From contig NC_092801.1 of NCBI RefSeq assembly GCF_918797505.1, forward strand, positions 37,006,517 through 37,070,516: DNA of 64,000 bases. Direction: 5' to 3'. Of the stretch, positions 10,056 to 21,557 are shown piece by piece (the stretch's first letter is position 1; every line of letters starts with the position of its first letter). Under the pieces are notes generated by a model. That model did not search any database, had not been told where the DNA came from, and saw nothing but the letters and a program-made list of their open reading frames with translations. The DNA comes from Bemisia tabaci. Lineage: Eukaryota; Arthropoda; Insecta; Hemiptera; Aleyrodidae. The translations under genes were made by a program, and so were the position numbers.

Positions 10056-10309
10056 AGATTTTTTTTTTTTTTTTATTTTTTTTTTGAGTGTATTCAATTT
10101 AAAATTAGGGGAAAACAAATTTTGGACTGTTGAGTACTGAGTACCAGCCATATTTGTCGATGGATGAAAACGGACATGTTTAGCTGCCATATTGACGGCC
10201 AGAGTGCGAAACCACGATCTCAATCGCGCTTTTTCAACATTTCAGTTCCTATTTTATATTTTTGTAGAGGTACAAGTCAACTTTATAGCTTGAAATTTAT
10301 ACAGAACTA

Positions 10310-10790
10310 GCCGTGATTAGCTCGCTTCGCGAGCTGACGCGCCTTGCCGAGGAGTGCCCCTGGACCCCCGGTTATTCGCTTCGCGATGAAATTGCGACTC
10401 GCTCCGCGAGCTGCCCCCGACCCACATAGTTTTTAACCATGACGAGGGGACAACATCTTCGTCCTCATTTTCATTTTCACCAAGTCTCACATAAATTGAT
10501 GGTCCAGGCGCCGAGACCGCATTACAGAGCGCAGCCGCCATCTTGGATTTCGAAATTTTGAAAATTTGACAAAAAATTCGAGTTTCTCGTCGATGAATAC
10601 CTCCGGATACCGGCTTTACGAAAATTTATCGACCAGGAGCCGACTAAGCATTTTACGCCACGGTCGCCATCTTGGATTTTGATATTTTGAAAATCTGACC
10701 AAAAATTCGCGTTTCCCGTCGAAAATTACTCCTGACACCAATTTCCACAAAAATCTGTCAAAAAATACCCCCTGATACCTGAAATCTCGT
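10310..10790. repeat. GC-rich 'cgcttcgcgagct' region and diverged tandem 'cgccatcttggatttcg' units
   Basis: Short palindromes gctcgcttcgcgagc and ctcgctccgcgagc are followed by two units of about 125 bp starting 'cgccatcttggatttt'. No coding potential. This is probably a repeat fragment. Confidence 0.45.
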
Positions 10791-10847
10791 CTTTAGTGCT
10801 GCAACGTCACGCAACACGATTGAGCCTGTTCAGCACAGTGCGCGTAA

Positions 10848-11267
10848 GGGTGGTTTCACGATAACTGGAATCGTTTTGTCGCCGTAACAGACAACACATT
10901 TTTCGGTCATATTTTAAGTAGAAATAATGATTACTCGAATTTTTTCGCATGAATCTTCAAAAGGTTACGTATTATAACGCTTTCTAATGATTTATTCCTC
11001 CACTCCTCAATTAATATTATGTCAATTCTAAAAATGTGCTGTCTGTTACGCGGTAAAAAGTCAGCGTAACAGACAGCACATTTTTGGCCATTAATAAATT
11101 AAAATTGAAAAGTAGAGCGATAAATCTTCGAAAAGCGTTATAACACATGACCCTGAGTAGATAAATGAAAAAAAATTAGAGTGATTATCATCACTACTAA
11201 AAATATGACAGAGAAATGTGTTGTCTGTTACGGCGACAAAACTATTCCAGTTATCGTGAAATCACCC
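10848..11267. mobile_element. 420-bp foldback element with GTAA flanks
   Basis: Terminal arms of over 50 bp: GGGTGGTTTCACGATAACTG at the left and its near complement CAGTTATCGTGAAATCACCC at the right. A second inner pair is 'aaatgtgctgtctgttac' / 'gtaacagacagcacattt'. Flanked by GTAA on both sides. Confidence 0.65.
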
Positions 11268-11664
11268 GTAAACAACCGCGTATCCCCAATGCATTACTTT
11301 TTGGAAAAACAACTTTTCGCTCTCGCGGGCGTCCTGTGATCAGAATAATCTCTTCTGATCAGAATGATTTTAATCAACTCCTCACTACAATATCTAAGCG
11401 TGTACCAAGTTTAAATGAGATACAGCTTCCGGCCAATTTTTCTCTAGGGGGGCAGAGTAAGTAATAACATCAGATTTATGTAGAGTAATACTCTAATAAC
11501 ATAGACGGAAATTCAGTCAAATCGAACAAATCTTCAAGGAATTACGTGGACTAGTTCTCAAGCCAAGAAATAAAGAATGACAGGAAATCTGGAACGTCTC
11601 AAACGATGGTATGGGGTTCCGCTCTTTGGCCATCGATATGTTGATATGGAGTATGTCGATATGT

Positions 11665-11915
11665 TGTGATGTGTTGCATACTGCCAATTTGAAGGCGTTT
11701 TGGGTTTCATCACGCTCATTGCGGTGATGATTGATGAGTAGGTGCTGCCTTCAATAGTAATTATTACTGCTATGTTACTGAATAAAGCAGCGAGGGCTAA
11801 TGGAATGAAATTGATAGACAAATCAATGGACAAAGAGGACAAAGGGAAATAGGAGCAATCCGTTTGGTTAAAACTGGTGGTTGTGCGATAGACAAAAAGG
11901 GATAATGATGGATTG
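11665..11915. repeat. Dispersed repeat, related copy at 540-800
   Basis: Same order of shared segments as 540-800, diverged, with 'gatagacaaa' units less regular. Confidence 0.6.
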
Positions 11916-11919
11916 ATTA

Positions 11920-13360
11920 TAGGATCTCTCGCGAGCTACGATTAATTGGTCTATAACTCACCTCATATGTCCATATTGTAATCACCCTCTACCACCAATA
12001 GGATCGCTTAATTTCACCTTTATCTTCTTTGTCTATATAGTTTTGTCAATAATCAGCCCTCAGCGTTACGTAAGGATCCCAATAAGAAAACGTTGATGAT
12101 AAATCAGGCTTTTTCTTTCATTTCCTGAAAAATTGGGGGAGGGGCTTAGTCCTTACGGACTTCAAGAAGGAAGGATGAGTGGTTGTCTCACAGGTGCGAT
12201 AAAAAGGGGTCAAGAAGTCCGCCAAAATGCATTAAGTATGTAACATTTAAACGGACTCAGCTAGGAATCATCACGTTGGTGCCAACATGATATCGAACTT
12301 AGTCAAAGGAATTTTTAGTTCTTATAGATCAGAGATGAGACCAGAAAATGGGTTTTTTTTAAAGGAAATTTTCCCCTTTTAAAATAAAAAGTTCAATTTC
12401 GCAAAAAAATCCTGAAGGAACGAAATTGTTTTATATTATTACATCGGCGTTATTTAGCGCTGAGAAGCGAGTCAAATTATCTCTTACATCCTGGCATGAT
12501 CCAGAACTTTTAAGCCTGTGAATTCATTGTTAGAGACTATTGAGTTTTTTATAGCAGAAAGGTCCTCTCATTTTAGTACTCTGCATACCCACCTCATATT
12601 CTTTGAGACAAAGCCGCAAACTCTAGTAGATACACAAATCTGCACTGAGTTAACCATTTGGCGCCCTGACTAAAAAATTAGTTGTTAATATATACCACAG
12701 GTTCGCACTGTTCGAGTGAAAATATCCATTTTTCGTAGAGAAACCATATCGATCTTCAAAACGGTTTTTCGGTAGTTGCTTCATTTGGCTCACTCTTACA
12801 AAATCTCCACGAGTCCAGAGAAAGCTGTTTCAATTTTTTACTGAAGCGAAAATAAAAGTTATGTTCCGTTAGAAATTATTTTTCCCTTTTATTTATTTTT
12901 TTTTTTTTCTCTCGACCAGGATCAGCCATTGCTATGCCAATCAGGAAGTCTTCTCTCTCCACCTACAATTGCATTAAAGTCAAGTGCTTTAAATATCCTC
13001 TCAAGATATCGGACGTAGTATTTGAGAGGAAAAGCAGGGAAAATCGTGAGGTGATAATAAATCAAGAAGCTTACAGTTTGCTTCTTTTATTAGTCCGCGA
13101 ATTTAGACGGTCTCGTCTTTTATAATTTTATGAAGGCCATATTTTGATGATTCTCGTTTTAGTACCAAAGAAAAGGAAGATAATTTGATCGTCAAAAAAA
13201 TAACGTACCCAGTTCTTTCTCAGCCATTTCAACACAGAGACAATTTCGGCCCAAGGAACAGTCAAAAAATAAGAGAAGCTTTTAGAGCTTTTTTATGAAA
13301 AGTCTGCAATATAGCGCCAAGAAGAAGTAGTTTTTACCTAAAGCCAAGTTATCAAAGAAG
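11920..13360. other. Intronic stretch without recognisable feature
   Basis: AT-rich, with only short open frames on either strand and no obvious foldback. It lies between IR copy A's upstream repeats and the hAT-like copy at 13367. Confidence 0.4.
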
Positions 13361-13366
13361 AGTGAT

Positions 13367-13531
13367 CAGTGGCGTGGCGTGCTTTGCGATGTATCGATTG
13401 ATCTGCCATTCAAACCTATCGGAAAGGATCGATAAAAAGGGTACTCGCAACGAGCACCTTAATAGTCGACTCTTTATCATAGCTTCGAATGGAAAAAATA
13501 TCGATAATCGATCATTCAGGCTTCGCCACTG
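13367..13531. mobile_element. hAT-like MITE family D, older copy
   Basis: Left end CAGTGGCGTGGCGTGCTTTG is identical to 18729. The right end ...cttcgccactg is diverged. 165 bp. Flanking octamers do not match (agagtgat / gcggtacg), so the duplication has decayed or rearranged. Confidence 0.65.
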
Positions 13532-14895
13532 GCGGTACGACTTGTGAATATGTGGCATCTTGGTTGCCTGATCGTTAAGATGTTTCTGTTCGAAAAAAAT
13601 TTCATTCTCTGTCCCTCATTTTTGTAGTTAGATTTTAATCGACGACGTATATATCCTATAAGACGTATCAAGTAAATTTGGAGGTCACCATGTGGTAAAA
13701 ATAACTAACGAAATTATTTCACACCGGCAAAAATATAGATCAATCAGATTTCCTTATTCCTCACTCTATTTTTCTGCATCACTCAACCGTAGACTAGATT
13801 AGATAAGTTAGTTAAAATTGTCTAGAATAATAAGATAAATGCAGTCAGAATCGAGGTGACTTATTTCATTAGCAAAGAAGCCTCCCTCTTGGCGGCTTCG
13901 TTGCCCAGCAATTAACATATAGTTTAGAAAATTTTATAAGGTCGAATATCTGAATTGAAAAAGGTGAATAAATTATCTTGATGACTTAAGTGGGATTATT
14001 TTCAGAATTCCTGAAGGCTTAACCTACTCGTGGAACTTTACGACTTGGCTCTTTCGTTCCTCATCAAAACGATCCTACATTTGACGTTAGGTTCAGTTCT
14101 TTGATACAAATATGTCAACACTTGGGTGTTCCACAGTATCAAGCGTGATTGAAGGCGTTTTTTGCCCTGATGTGCTACCTGCAATGAGGCAAAGCTAACG
14201 ACGCGACGTTAAGTGAAGTAGAGTCTTACGTTTTACGTTGGGTTCGATCCTTTGATACAAATATATCAACTCCTGTGTGTTGCACAGTATCAAGCGTAAT
14301 TGAAGGCGTTTTTTGCCCTGATGTGCTACACGCAATTACTCGACGCTGCGGAAACGCGGAATAACGATTTATGTATGATTCTTTGATACAAATTGTATGT
14401 GTACAAAATGTGATGTGCCCTTCAGAAGCTGAGGGCATAAACGTTTAAGCAGGACCACCGACTTTGTTTGGCCTGAATAGTGGCCAACGAAAATATAGAA
14501 AGTTATGCTCTGAATAATCTATTTACTCAATAACAGAAAAACACAAAGTATGCAATGATTCACAAATAATAATGTTTCTCAATTAGAGTTTCTTATTATA
14601 ATAAAACGAACTATTTTTAAGAAAAAACTATTGTTCATAAATTAAAGAAGATACATTATAGAATATGCCTTAATATTTAAGACACTCATTCATAGAAACA
14701 AGCGGCTAAAAGAATAGATTAAACTTATCTAATGGTAAAATTCTGTGTCTTTTAAACTTGACTACCTATGAGCAATCATATACGTATTTCTGAGTATGTA
14801 AGAAAGTACGGAAGATACCCTCATTTATGAAGCGAAAAAATGCTCCGTTTCTTATTCAGCTCAAACATTAGGAGAGGAATTTTAACCTCATTTAC

Positions 14896-14901
14896 TTTAT
14901 T
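14896..14901 (-). promoter_or_regulatory. Candidate poly(A) signal of IR copy B
   Basis: AATAAA on the minus strand, about 235 bp after the stop, at the position matching 5429-5434 behind copy A. Confidence 0.35.
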
Positions 14902-15136
14902 AGACAATTACGAACATCATTTTAGCTATCAGTATACTGTGCTACCAAAGTTGAACTTATGCAAAATTAAATATTTACTGTAAAAGAGCGAATTAAAATA
15001 GCACAAAAATCAACATACCATCGGTTTTTGCAGTTTGTAGCTTCCCAAAAAATTCCATATCAATTCAGGTGGCGTACTGATTCCCGGAACTTTTTGATCA
15101 TACCGCGCATGCACCTAGGAAGCAACCTTTATACAT

Positions 15137-17479
15137 TCACTTAGACCAACCGTAGTAAAGTTCTATTAAAAAAACAAAGAAACTGACGAAAAGTCCAACA
15201 CCCAGACTCATAAACGCAAGCTGCAAATCGATCATGCTGAATGGCCTGAGGGATCCCTCTCCCTCGTCTCTTTGACGATATGATTCAAAGAAGTATTCCA
15301 TGGACTCAGAGGTTAAAATGCTAGCCGTGAATCCATTTTCGATTAACTGGCTCATCTTTTTATCAAATATTTCAGTAAAGATAGAGTTCTCGACAATCAG
15401 GTACGAAATCGGGTACATGGTCAAACATTCATCGATCAGGTGGAACTCGATCTCCGTGGAGGTAAGGAATCCTCTGGATGTAATTCGATTCTTCGCCGTG
15501 ATGAATGAATATGGTAACCTGTCCAAATACGCGTCCGAACTCGCGATCGAAACTATATTTTTCTCCAACTCGCCGATCTTGTCCGTGCAGTTGTTTTTTA
15601 TCTTGTGTTCGTGTGCATTCGTCGCATTCGGTGACGAATCACAAAGGAAAATATTATGGTCATACTCATCAAGGAGTTCTACTGCTAGTTGCTCGTAATA
15701 GTATCTGCTATCGGTTAGTTGCTGTTTCAGCTGTGCGTGCCCGGACTCTCCCAAGATGTCCGAAATTGCCTCAACACTCGGTGTTTGTATGTAAAGTCCG
15801 GATTGTTCCAATTCTTCCAGGGTTTCGACGTCGGAATATCGCACGTAACTAGTCAGTAATGTCGTCAGCCCACTCTGAAGGACGGTTCCGATTATGAGAT
15901 TTAGGAACGTGAAGACGAGGAAACAAATCCTCCCGGTCAGGAATTTGCCCAAGAGCAAAGTCGGTGGACTACCGCTGAGGAAGTAGGAATAAATGGCGAG
16001 GAATGATGATGAGTCTTCGAACGCACTTATTTCCGTGTCCGAATAGAAATGCGCGAAATGCATGACTTGGAACCGCTGGAACACCCATTGCATGAGCCAC
16101 GAAGTGGCGATCGCTATAATTATGGCCAGCCAGACTGGAGGCGAGAAGCATTTGACGACCACGAGGTACTGTGGCATGAACCCACGGCGAGGGGCCAGGA
16201 AACAGTAGTAAAGGGTTTCGAAACTCGGTGTCAGGTGGAATTGGGAGATCTCTGACTCTTCCAAAACATAACCACCCTCGAAGATGATAAGATCGAGGTT
16301 TTGCTCCAGGCCGACATCACCATATGGGGCATCAGTTTTATCTAGCAAGATGTATTCGGCATCTTGTTCGAAGATCAAATTCGAGAGTTCTCCGAAGAGC
16401 TGGGGTGTTTTAAAGTCAGATTTGCTGAAATGAAACGCGCGACCAAAGCCTATTTTGTAGACGAAATCGTTACTCGTCCGGTCGTGAAAGACTCGAAAGG
16501 TAAAATCGAAGTATCTCTCATTTTTTGATCCTCCGTAATAAAGGAGCCTCCGTTCAAAGCGATCGTACCAAATGCAGTGTTGTTCGAAGCAGATGGTCGT
16601 TCTGTGTCCCCTGAAGAACCGCCAGAATACGTCAAAGAGAAAGATTAAGTTGCGAGATTCGATTTCATCCGCGTTGGAGAGTGCGGAGTTGGACGAATAT
16701 TGGGATTTCTCAATTCCTGGGCGCTCCTGTGTTGAAGTGAGCTTCCTCCAACTTTTCTGATCAACCATGAAGACGATGTAATTTTTGTAGTTCCAGATAT
16801 TGTGCGAGTAGAGTCCGCGTGTAAATGAAAGTAACTGGTCCGTCAAAGGAGACTTACCTTTAAGTTCTGCCGGAGTTAAATGCAATCTGTAGTTACAACT
16901 GGTATTTACTTGCTCGGAACCAACGACTGAGTCGTACGTGACGCAGTAATTTGGTAGTTCTCCCTGGGCGTTATTCTCGGCATAAGAACTGCTGCTCGCA
17001 CATGAAAAGTTGGTAGGAATTCTCGTTTGATTTGTATGAGAGGCGGTTGTCAGAATCAAACTGAAAATGTTGTCGGTTTCTGTAAGAAAGACGATGAGGT
17101 TTTTTTGATTTCGATTCCGTGAAAAGATATCCAATTTGGTGTGCTGGCGTATCGAAACGGTGGAAATTGAACTCTCGTGTAAGCCTTGAACAAGAGTAGT
17201 ATCCGATGGGTTTCCTCGTAGGTCGACGATATGGAATTGCCGATTTTTAGACAGATGTACAATTTCTTGACAAATTTTCAAAGCCAGGTCCTTGTTGTGG
17301 CTCGGAGTCAGGTGATCATTAAAGTGAATACCAAGATTGGCGGTTCCGATTCTGGGTGATACAAAGATAAGCAGGACTCTCAGTTTCAAAGTTATACTAA
17401 ATGAGCTCCGAATACGTTTTGAAGTCCCGTTTGAATGCACGTGGCCTTGCAGGAGATCTGTCGATGGATACATTTTCAT
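15137..17479 (-). CDS. Divergent ionotropic receptor (IR), intronless, copy B
   Basis: 780 codons without interruption, collinear with copy A at 5663-8002. The ion-channel part (TM1, pore, TM2, TM3) and S1 are almost identical between copies. Changes concentrate at the N-terminus: about 15 of the first 63 residues differ, with one extra lysine (HNKDL versus HNDL). S2 also has some (ILGESGHAQLKQQ versus ILGQSGHAPLKQQ). The start was taken as the first methionine because MKMY and the downstream hydrophobic segment are conserved in both. UTRs and flanks also align with copy A, so the gene arose by segmental duplication, not by retroposition into a new site. No stop or frameshift is seen, so both copies look functional. 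Confidence 0.85.
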   Translation of the reverse strand: MKMYPSTDLLQGHVHSNGTSKRIRSSFSITLKLRVLLIFVSPRIGTANLGIHFNDHLTPSHNKDLALKICQEIVHLSKNRQFHIVDLRGNPSDTTLVQGLHESSISTVSIRQHTKLDIFSRNRNQKNLIVFLTETDNIFSLILTTASHTNQTRIPTNFSCASSSSYAENNAQGELPNYCVTYDSVVGSEQVNTSCNYRLHLTPAELKGKSPLTDQLLSFTRGLYSHNIWNYKNYIVFMVDQKSWRKLTSTQERPGIEKSQYSSNSALSNADEIESRNLIFLFDVFWRFFRGHRTTICFEQHCIWYDRFERRLLYYGGSKNERYFDFTFRVFHDRTSNDFVYKIGFGRAFHFSKSDFKTPQLFGELSNLIFEQDAEYILLDKTDAPYGDVGLEQNLDLIIFEGGYVLEESEISQFHLTPSFETLYYCFLAPRRGFMPQYLVVVKCFSPPVWLAIIIAIATSWLMQWVFQRFQVMHFAHFYSDTEISAFEDSSSFLAIYSYFLSGSPPTLLLGKFLTGRICFLVFTFLNLIIGTVLQSGLTTLLTSYVRYSDVETLEELEQSGLYIQTPSVEAISDILGESGHAQLKQQLTDSRYYYEQLAVELLDEYDHNIFLCDSSPNATNAHEHKIKNNCTDKIGELEKNIVSIASSDAYLDRLPYSFITAKNRITSRGFLTSTEIEFHLIDECLTMYPISYLIVENSIFTEIFDKKMSQLIENGFTASILTSESMEYFFESYRQRDEGEGSLRPFSMIDLQLAFMSLGVGLFVSFFVFLIELYYGWSK

Positions 17480-18720
17480 TGCTGATTATCGACAGGCATC
17501 CACGAAAAAGTTTAAAATTTAAAAGTATTGTGCCTATATTTACCAACCGAATTTAAAAAATCAAGTCAACACAGTATTATTTTAAATTTGCAATGAATTA
17601 GATTTATATAAATTTACCAATTTAGAGCAATTAAAAGCATTTAAAAAAGGGATTAAGAATTAAAACAATTTTTCGATTAAGTTGTCCACGATGTGTAGGA
17701 GAATTTGTGATCGGTTGTCTAGAGAAATCTTTAAAACTATTTCTTTGCATAACAGGTGCGAATCCACGATAAGACACTAACACGGTATAAGTTTTTCATT
17801 TTTAATCGAAAAAATCTGCCATTTTTCCGTCTTTAGGCAATGGCCGATTCGTGCTTTCAAGGAAAAATTGCCATGCAAAAATTTAGGTCTGTATATTACA
17901 GGGTGAACAAATTTGAGAAAATTTATGACGTAGGAGTTTTTGGGAGATTCTGCATAAATGATTTTACTATAAAATGTTTCAATAATCAACAAAGTCACAA
18001 GTCTAGTCAAAATTGCACCACTTTTAGTCGCTACTCGTATCAAGTTGTTACACATCGCTATAAGTGAAAGCAATATAAAGATTTAACAATATTGGTCTAT
18101 TTACAGTTGAAAATATTCACCGCACTAAAAGTTTTCCTGTTTCATTTGTTGCGATCATCAACGCGCACAGAGCGAATTCGCTAAAATATTACAACTTTTT
18201 GACGTTTCTGCCATAAACGCGGTGATATTTTCTAGGACATAGTGAGAGCTATGTTTATTATTTGCTCCTTGACGGCATTGCTCTTTAAAGTTTTATCAAT
18301 CCTAATGATTGACAGTAACACGTTGAATACATTTTTTTGAAACTGAGAGGACGAAAAACTTTCGGTCTGTTGAAGATTAATCATTTTCCTTTATAGACGA
18401 TAACGGACATATTTTGTAATCACGTGCTATTCACATGTCTTTTTTAAGTAGTATAACCTTGATAAGTCGAGAACTCTTTCTATATTTTCTTACATAGCAT
18501 AACCTTGATAAATCGAGAATTTCCACCCGTGGGAATTCGTTTCGATGATTGTAAGTCACAGTCAACAAACTAATACTTAAATTATTAAATAATATCATGT
18601 CAGTATTTTGTGTACATTCGCTCAAGGAAAACTAGGAAGTCTGGTTGTGTTGTGTCCAGTTGTGCCCTTTCAGCTCTAAGTGTGTTGATATTTTCTTGAG
18701 TCATTGTGAGAGCTTTTCGC
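17480..18720. other. 5' flank of IR copy B, no gene seen
   Basis: Aligns with 8003-9288, with many substitutions and small indels. A local direct repeat of about 55 bp ('ataaccttgataa.tcgagaa') lies at 18455-18525. Confidence 0.5.
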
Positions 18721-18728
18721 GCTCCGAT

Positions 18729-18892
18729 CAGTGGCGTGGCGTGCTTTGCGATATATCGATTGTTACGCCACTTAAACCTATGGAAAAGGATCGATAAACA
18801 GGGTGTTCGCAGCGAACACCTTTATAGTCGATTTTTTGCCGTAGGTTTACATGTCACAAAATCGATTTATCGCAAAGCACGCCACGCCACTG
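18729..18892. mobile_element. hAT-like MITE family D with perfect 8-bp target duplication
   Basis: Inverted ends CAGTGGCGTGGCGTGCTTTG and CAAAGCACGCCACGCCACTG match exactly. Flanked by GCTCCGAT at 18721-18728 and 18893-18900. The paralogous site in IR copy A (gctctgat, 9289-9296) is unoccupied. 164 bp, no ORF. Confidence 0.9.
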
Positions 18893-19244
18893 GCTCCGAT
18901 AGTATATTCAATTTAAAATTGTAGGCATCTAAATGATTGTCGGTAATCTGCTTCTGAAAAAAGTCCCCGGAAAATAAGGGGAAAAGAAATTTTGGACTGT
19001 TGAGTACCAAATACCAGCCATTTTTGTTGATGGACGATAACGGACCTACTTAGCTTCATGTTTACAACCAAAGTGCAAAACTACGTATCCCGATTGCGGT
19101 GTTTCAAAATTTCCGTTCCTATTTTATATTTTTGAAGAGGAACAAGCCAACTCTTTAGCTTGAAATTTACAAAGAATATTCTGCCAACATCAACGAAAAT
19201 TCAATCAAATCGAGAAAGTTTTCAAGGAATTACGGTGGCTTCAT

Positions 19245-20335
19245 TGATCGAAAGTCAAACAATGTGTGTACATTCGTTAAAAGAAATATAGGAATAAGAC
19301 GTATTTTGTTCGACGCAACAACTCGAAACATCTGGTAACAACCGTATTTTGCTCGGCTGTTGTTTATGTTAAGGAGCGTGGCCTATTTTTATTTCTGTAC
19401 TTATTTTGCACGATTTGGCAACGTTTTAAGAACATTGTTTTGAAACAATCAGAACGTTATCTCAATGAATGTTTCGACGAGGTTGTAACAGGACTTCTAA
19501 CCTCACTTTTGGCAGTTTTACTCTCATTGGCTACGAAAAAGTGACGCGAATAACACGAAACAAGAAACAGAAAACAGTTGTTGCAGCGAACAAAATACGT
19601 CTAAAGTTATAAGTTGTTTTATTTTGTTTTCTCCAAAAATCATCAGACACCCTCCTACTCCCTCATTGTAAGTAATATTCATCCCTTAAGGAGGGAAGTA
19701 AGACGAGGGGTAGAAATTCTAAGGTCAGAATACGGAAGTTCAGCCATGGCGAGGGGCGAGGAAAGGGTTGAAAAGAGGAGACGCAGATGTTTTTCTCTCA
19801 TCTTCTTATGCAGCATGACTTTGTTTCAGTCTAGAATTTCAGCCCGCGAGAAATTGTTTCATTGATCGAAAGTCACACAATGCGTGTACATTTGCTCAAG
19901 GAAATCCAGGAAAAGTTATAAGTTTTTTTTGTTTTCTTAACAAATCATCAGACACCCTACTACTCCCTTATTACAAGTATTTCGTCCTTTTAGGAGATAC
20001 AAATTTTTAAGAGCAGCCCAAGACAATGATAACAGTGGAAAAACAAGGATTAAAAAACGGGAAACAAGGCTAAAAATACAGAAATAATAAAACCCGAGAC
20101 GTTTCTTAAATTTTTATTGTTTCCGACTGAGAATGACTCAGTTTTGAGTCGAAACGTCCCGGGTTTCATTATTTTTGTATTTTTAGCCTTGTTTCCCGTT
20201 TTTTAATCCTTGTTTTTCCACTGTCCTTTTAGAAGGGGAGTAAGTCGAGGGGTAGAAAATCTGAGGCCAGAATACGGAAGCTCAGCCGGGGTGAGGGGGT
20301 GGGAAAAGGGTTGAATAGAGGAGACGCGGCCAACC
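19245..20335. repeat. Imperfect tandem duplication interrupted by a foldback
   Basis: 'attgatcgaaagtcacacaa' (19864) repeats 19248. 'catcagacaccct.ctactcc' occurs at about 19640 and 19948. 'gaggggtagaaa.tctgagg' occurs at about 19707 and 20249. The second unit contains the palindrome 20033-20222. Confidence 0.55.
20033..20222. mobile_element. 190-bp palindrome with hammerhead-like centre
   Basis: Arms of about 70 bp: ACAGTGGAAAAACAAGGATT and its complement at the right. The centre reads CTGAGAAT-GACTC-AGTTTT-GAGTC-GAAACGTC, the layout of hammerhead core plus stem II plus GAAA, with a substituted core. It interrupts the second unit of the surrounding duplication. Confidence 0.55.
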
Positions 20336-20577
20336 TAATAGCCGCGATAATTCGGTGAGTTACAGGTCGCCAATAGAGCGGAGCAATCGGCAATCGGCTC
20401 CCGCTTTACGACCGCTCGTTACTTAAATTTCAGCCGCTTAAATTCCACCCCCCTCGCGTCCCGTCCCTTTGTTGAGCCTTGATTCGCGGATCTCGCACAC
20501 CGTTTCCTACCCCACGGGACAGCGCACAGTGGATCGAGTCAATCGGAGAGGTCGGACATGATAATGTTGACTAAAAC

Positions 20578-21152
20578 TGCTTGAAAAAAAAAATTCTCGG
20601 CGTTTTTACCAAGGTCCGTTGGTACCTTTACCATCTCACTTTGTATGTATGTATGAGCCGCTTTTACGGCGCGCAAGGGCGCTCTGCGACGCCTATTCTC
20701 CACAGGAATCTGTCATGGTAGAGATCCTCCGGAAGTTGGCATCTCTCCATTCTCTTCGTCTTTCGTTCTTCTTCCATCTCTTCACCATCTCACTTTCTCT
20801 ACCAATTATTGGTAATTTTACCAAGGCAGACTGGTAAATTTACCTAAAAACTGGTATTTTTACTGTTTTCTTTCAGGTAGGAATACTACTTTTATTGGTA
20901 ATCAATTCCCGGTAACTTTGCCATTTTATCTCGGTAATTCTACCATTGTCGATAAAAAATATTGGCGTTTTTACCAAGGTCCAGTAAAATTACCGAGAAA
21001 GTTCAATAATTTTACCGAGAATTCTGGGTAAAATTACCAATTCCATAAATGGTAATTTTACCCAGAGAAAACTGGGATCAAAAAGAACCCTGAATTCTTG
21101 GTAATGTTACCCTATTCTTAGTAAATACACCGAGATTTTCTTTTCAGTGTGC
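20578..21152. repeat. TTACC/GGTAA-rich repeat, long copy with SINE-like insertion
   Basis: Same family as 1519-1760, with 'attctcggcgtttttacca' at the left and 'cttttcagtgtgc' at the right, the inverted version of the left end. GGTAATTTTACC-type palindromes dominate. Interrupted by 20643-20783. Confidence 0.6.
20643..20783 (-). mobile_element. SINE-like retroposed insert with 13-bp target duplication
   Basis: A 141-bp GC-richer segment starts GTATGTATGTATGAGCCGC. It is flanked by ACCATCTCACTTT at 20630-20642 and 20784-20796. In the other family member (about 1570) this 13-mer occurs once. The GTAT run reads as a (CATA)n tail on the minus strand, so the element is probably oriented minus. The duplication length fits target-primed reverse transcription. 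Confidence 0.6.
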
Positions 21153-21447
21153 AAATTTTGATGTTCAATTCGTCACATTTTAAATTTTAAGGGGTGCCTC
21201 TAAAAGAAAATTTTACGAGGATACCAATGGAACCACTTTTTAAAACCTAAAAGTTTTTTATGAACGGAGTTATAAGCTTTTAAAGGTTAAAAATATTGTC
21301 CGATCTCTCCCATTGACTCGATTCACTATGCGTTGTCTCTTCTCTGCATGGGCAATGGGCATCAGGAGGAGATTTTCCTTCATTTGAGCAGGTAGGCAAA
21401 AGTAAGTGCTCACAAGCCGTGATAGTGGTACCCGCCAACTGGACGTA

Positions 21448-21557
21448 TTTCTATCAAACGGAACTGTGTGCATTAAGACGTGAGCCCTGAGACCCATAAG
21501 GATACATGCATAACAGGGCTCACGTCATTATGCACATAGTTCCGTTTGACAGAAATA
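21448..21557. mobile_element. 110-bp foldback MITE family E, copy 1
   Basis: Arms 'tttctatcaaacggaactgt' and 'agttccgtttgacagaaa', inner 'gacgtgagccctg' / 'cagggctcacgtc'. Second copy at 32165-32274. Confidence 0.65.

Larger units (their letters stand above)
4430..10310. repeat. Segmental duplication, copy A (IR gene plus flanks)
   Basis: Sequence from about 4430 to 9300, and again about 10086 to 10310, aligns in the same orientation with about 14060-19170. Alignment covers the 3' flank (tandem 'cacagtatcaag' units at 4480-4830), the IR gene, and a 5' flank of about 1.3 kb ending at 'gtgagag.ttttcgcgct'. A foldback (9320-10055) is extra in this copy, as is a small MITE (4570-4706). Confidence 0.8.
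14060..19170. repeat. Segmental duplication, copy B (IR gene plus flanks)
   Basis: Partner of about 4430-10310, offset about 9.47 kb at the genes. This copy carries its own extra insertion, a 164-bp hAT-like element at 18729-18892 that is absent from copy A. The flanks are clearly more diverged than the coding region. Confidence 0.8.

Noticed and set aside
9996..10223. Lysine-rich minus-strand ORF
   Set aside because: Its core is the T-run next to the foldback read in reverse.
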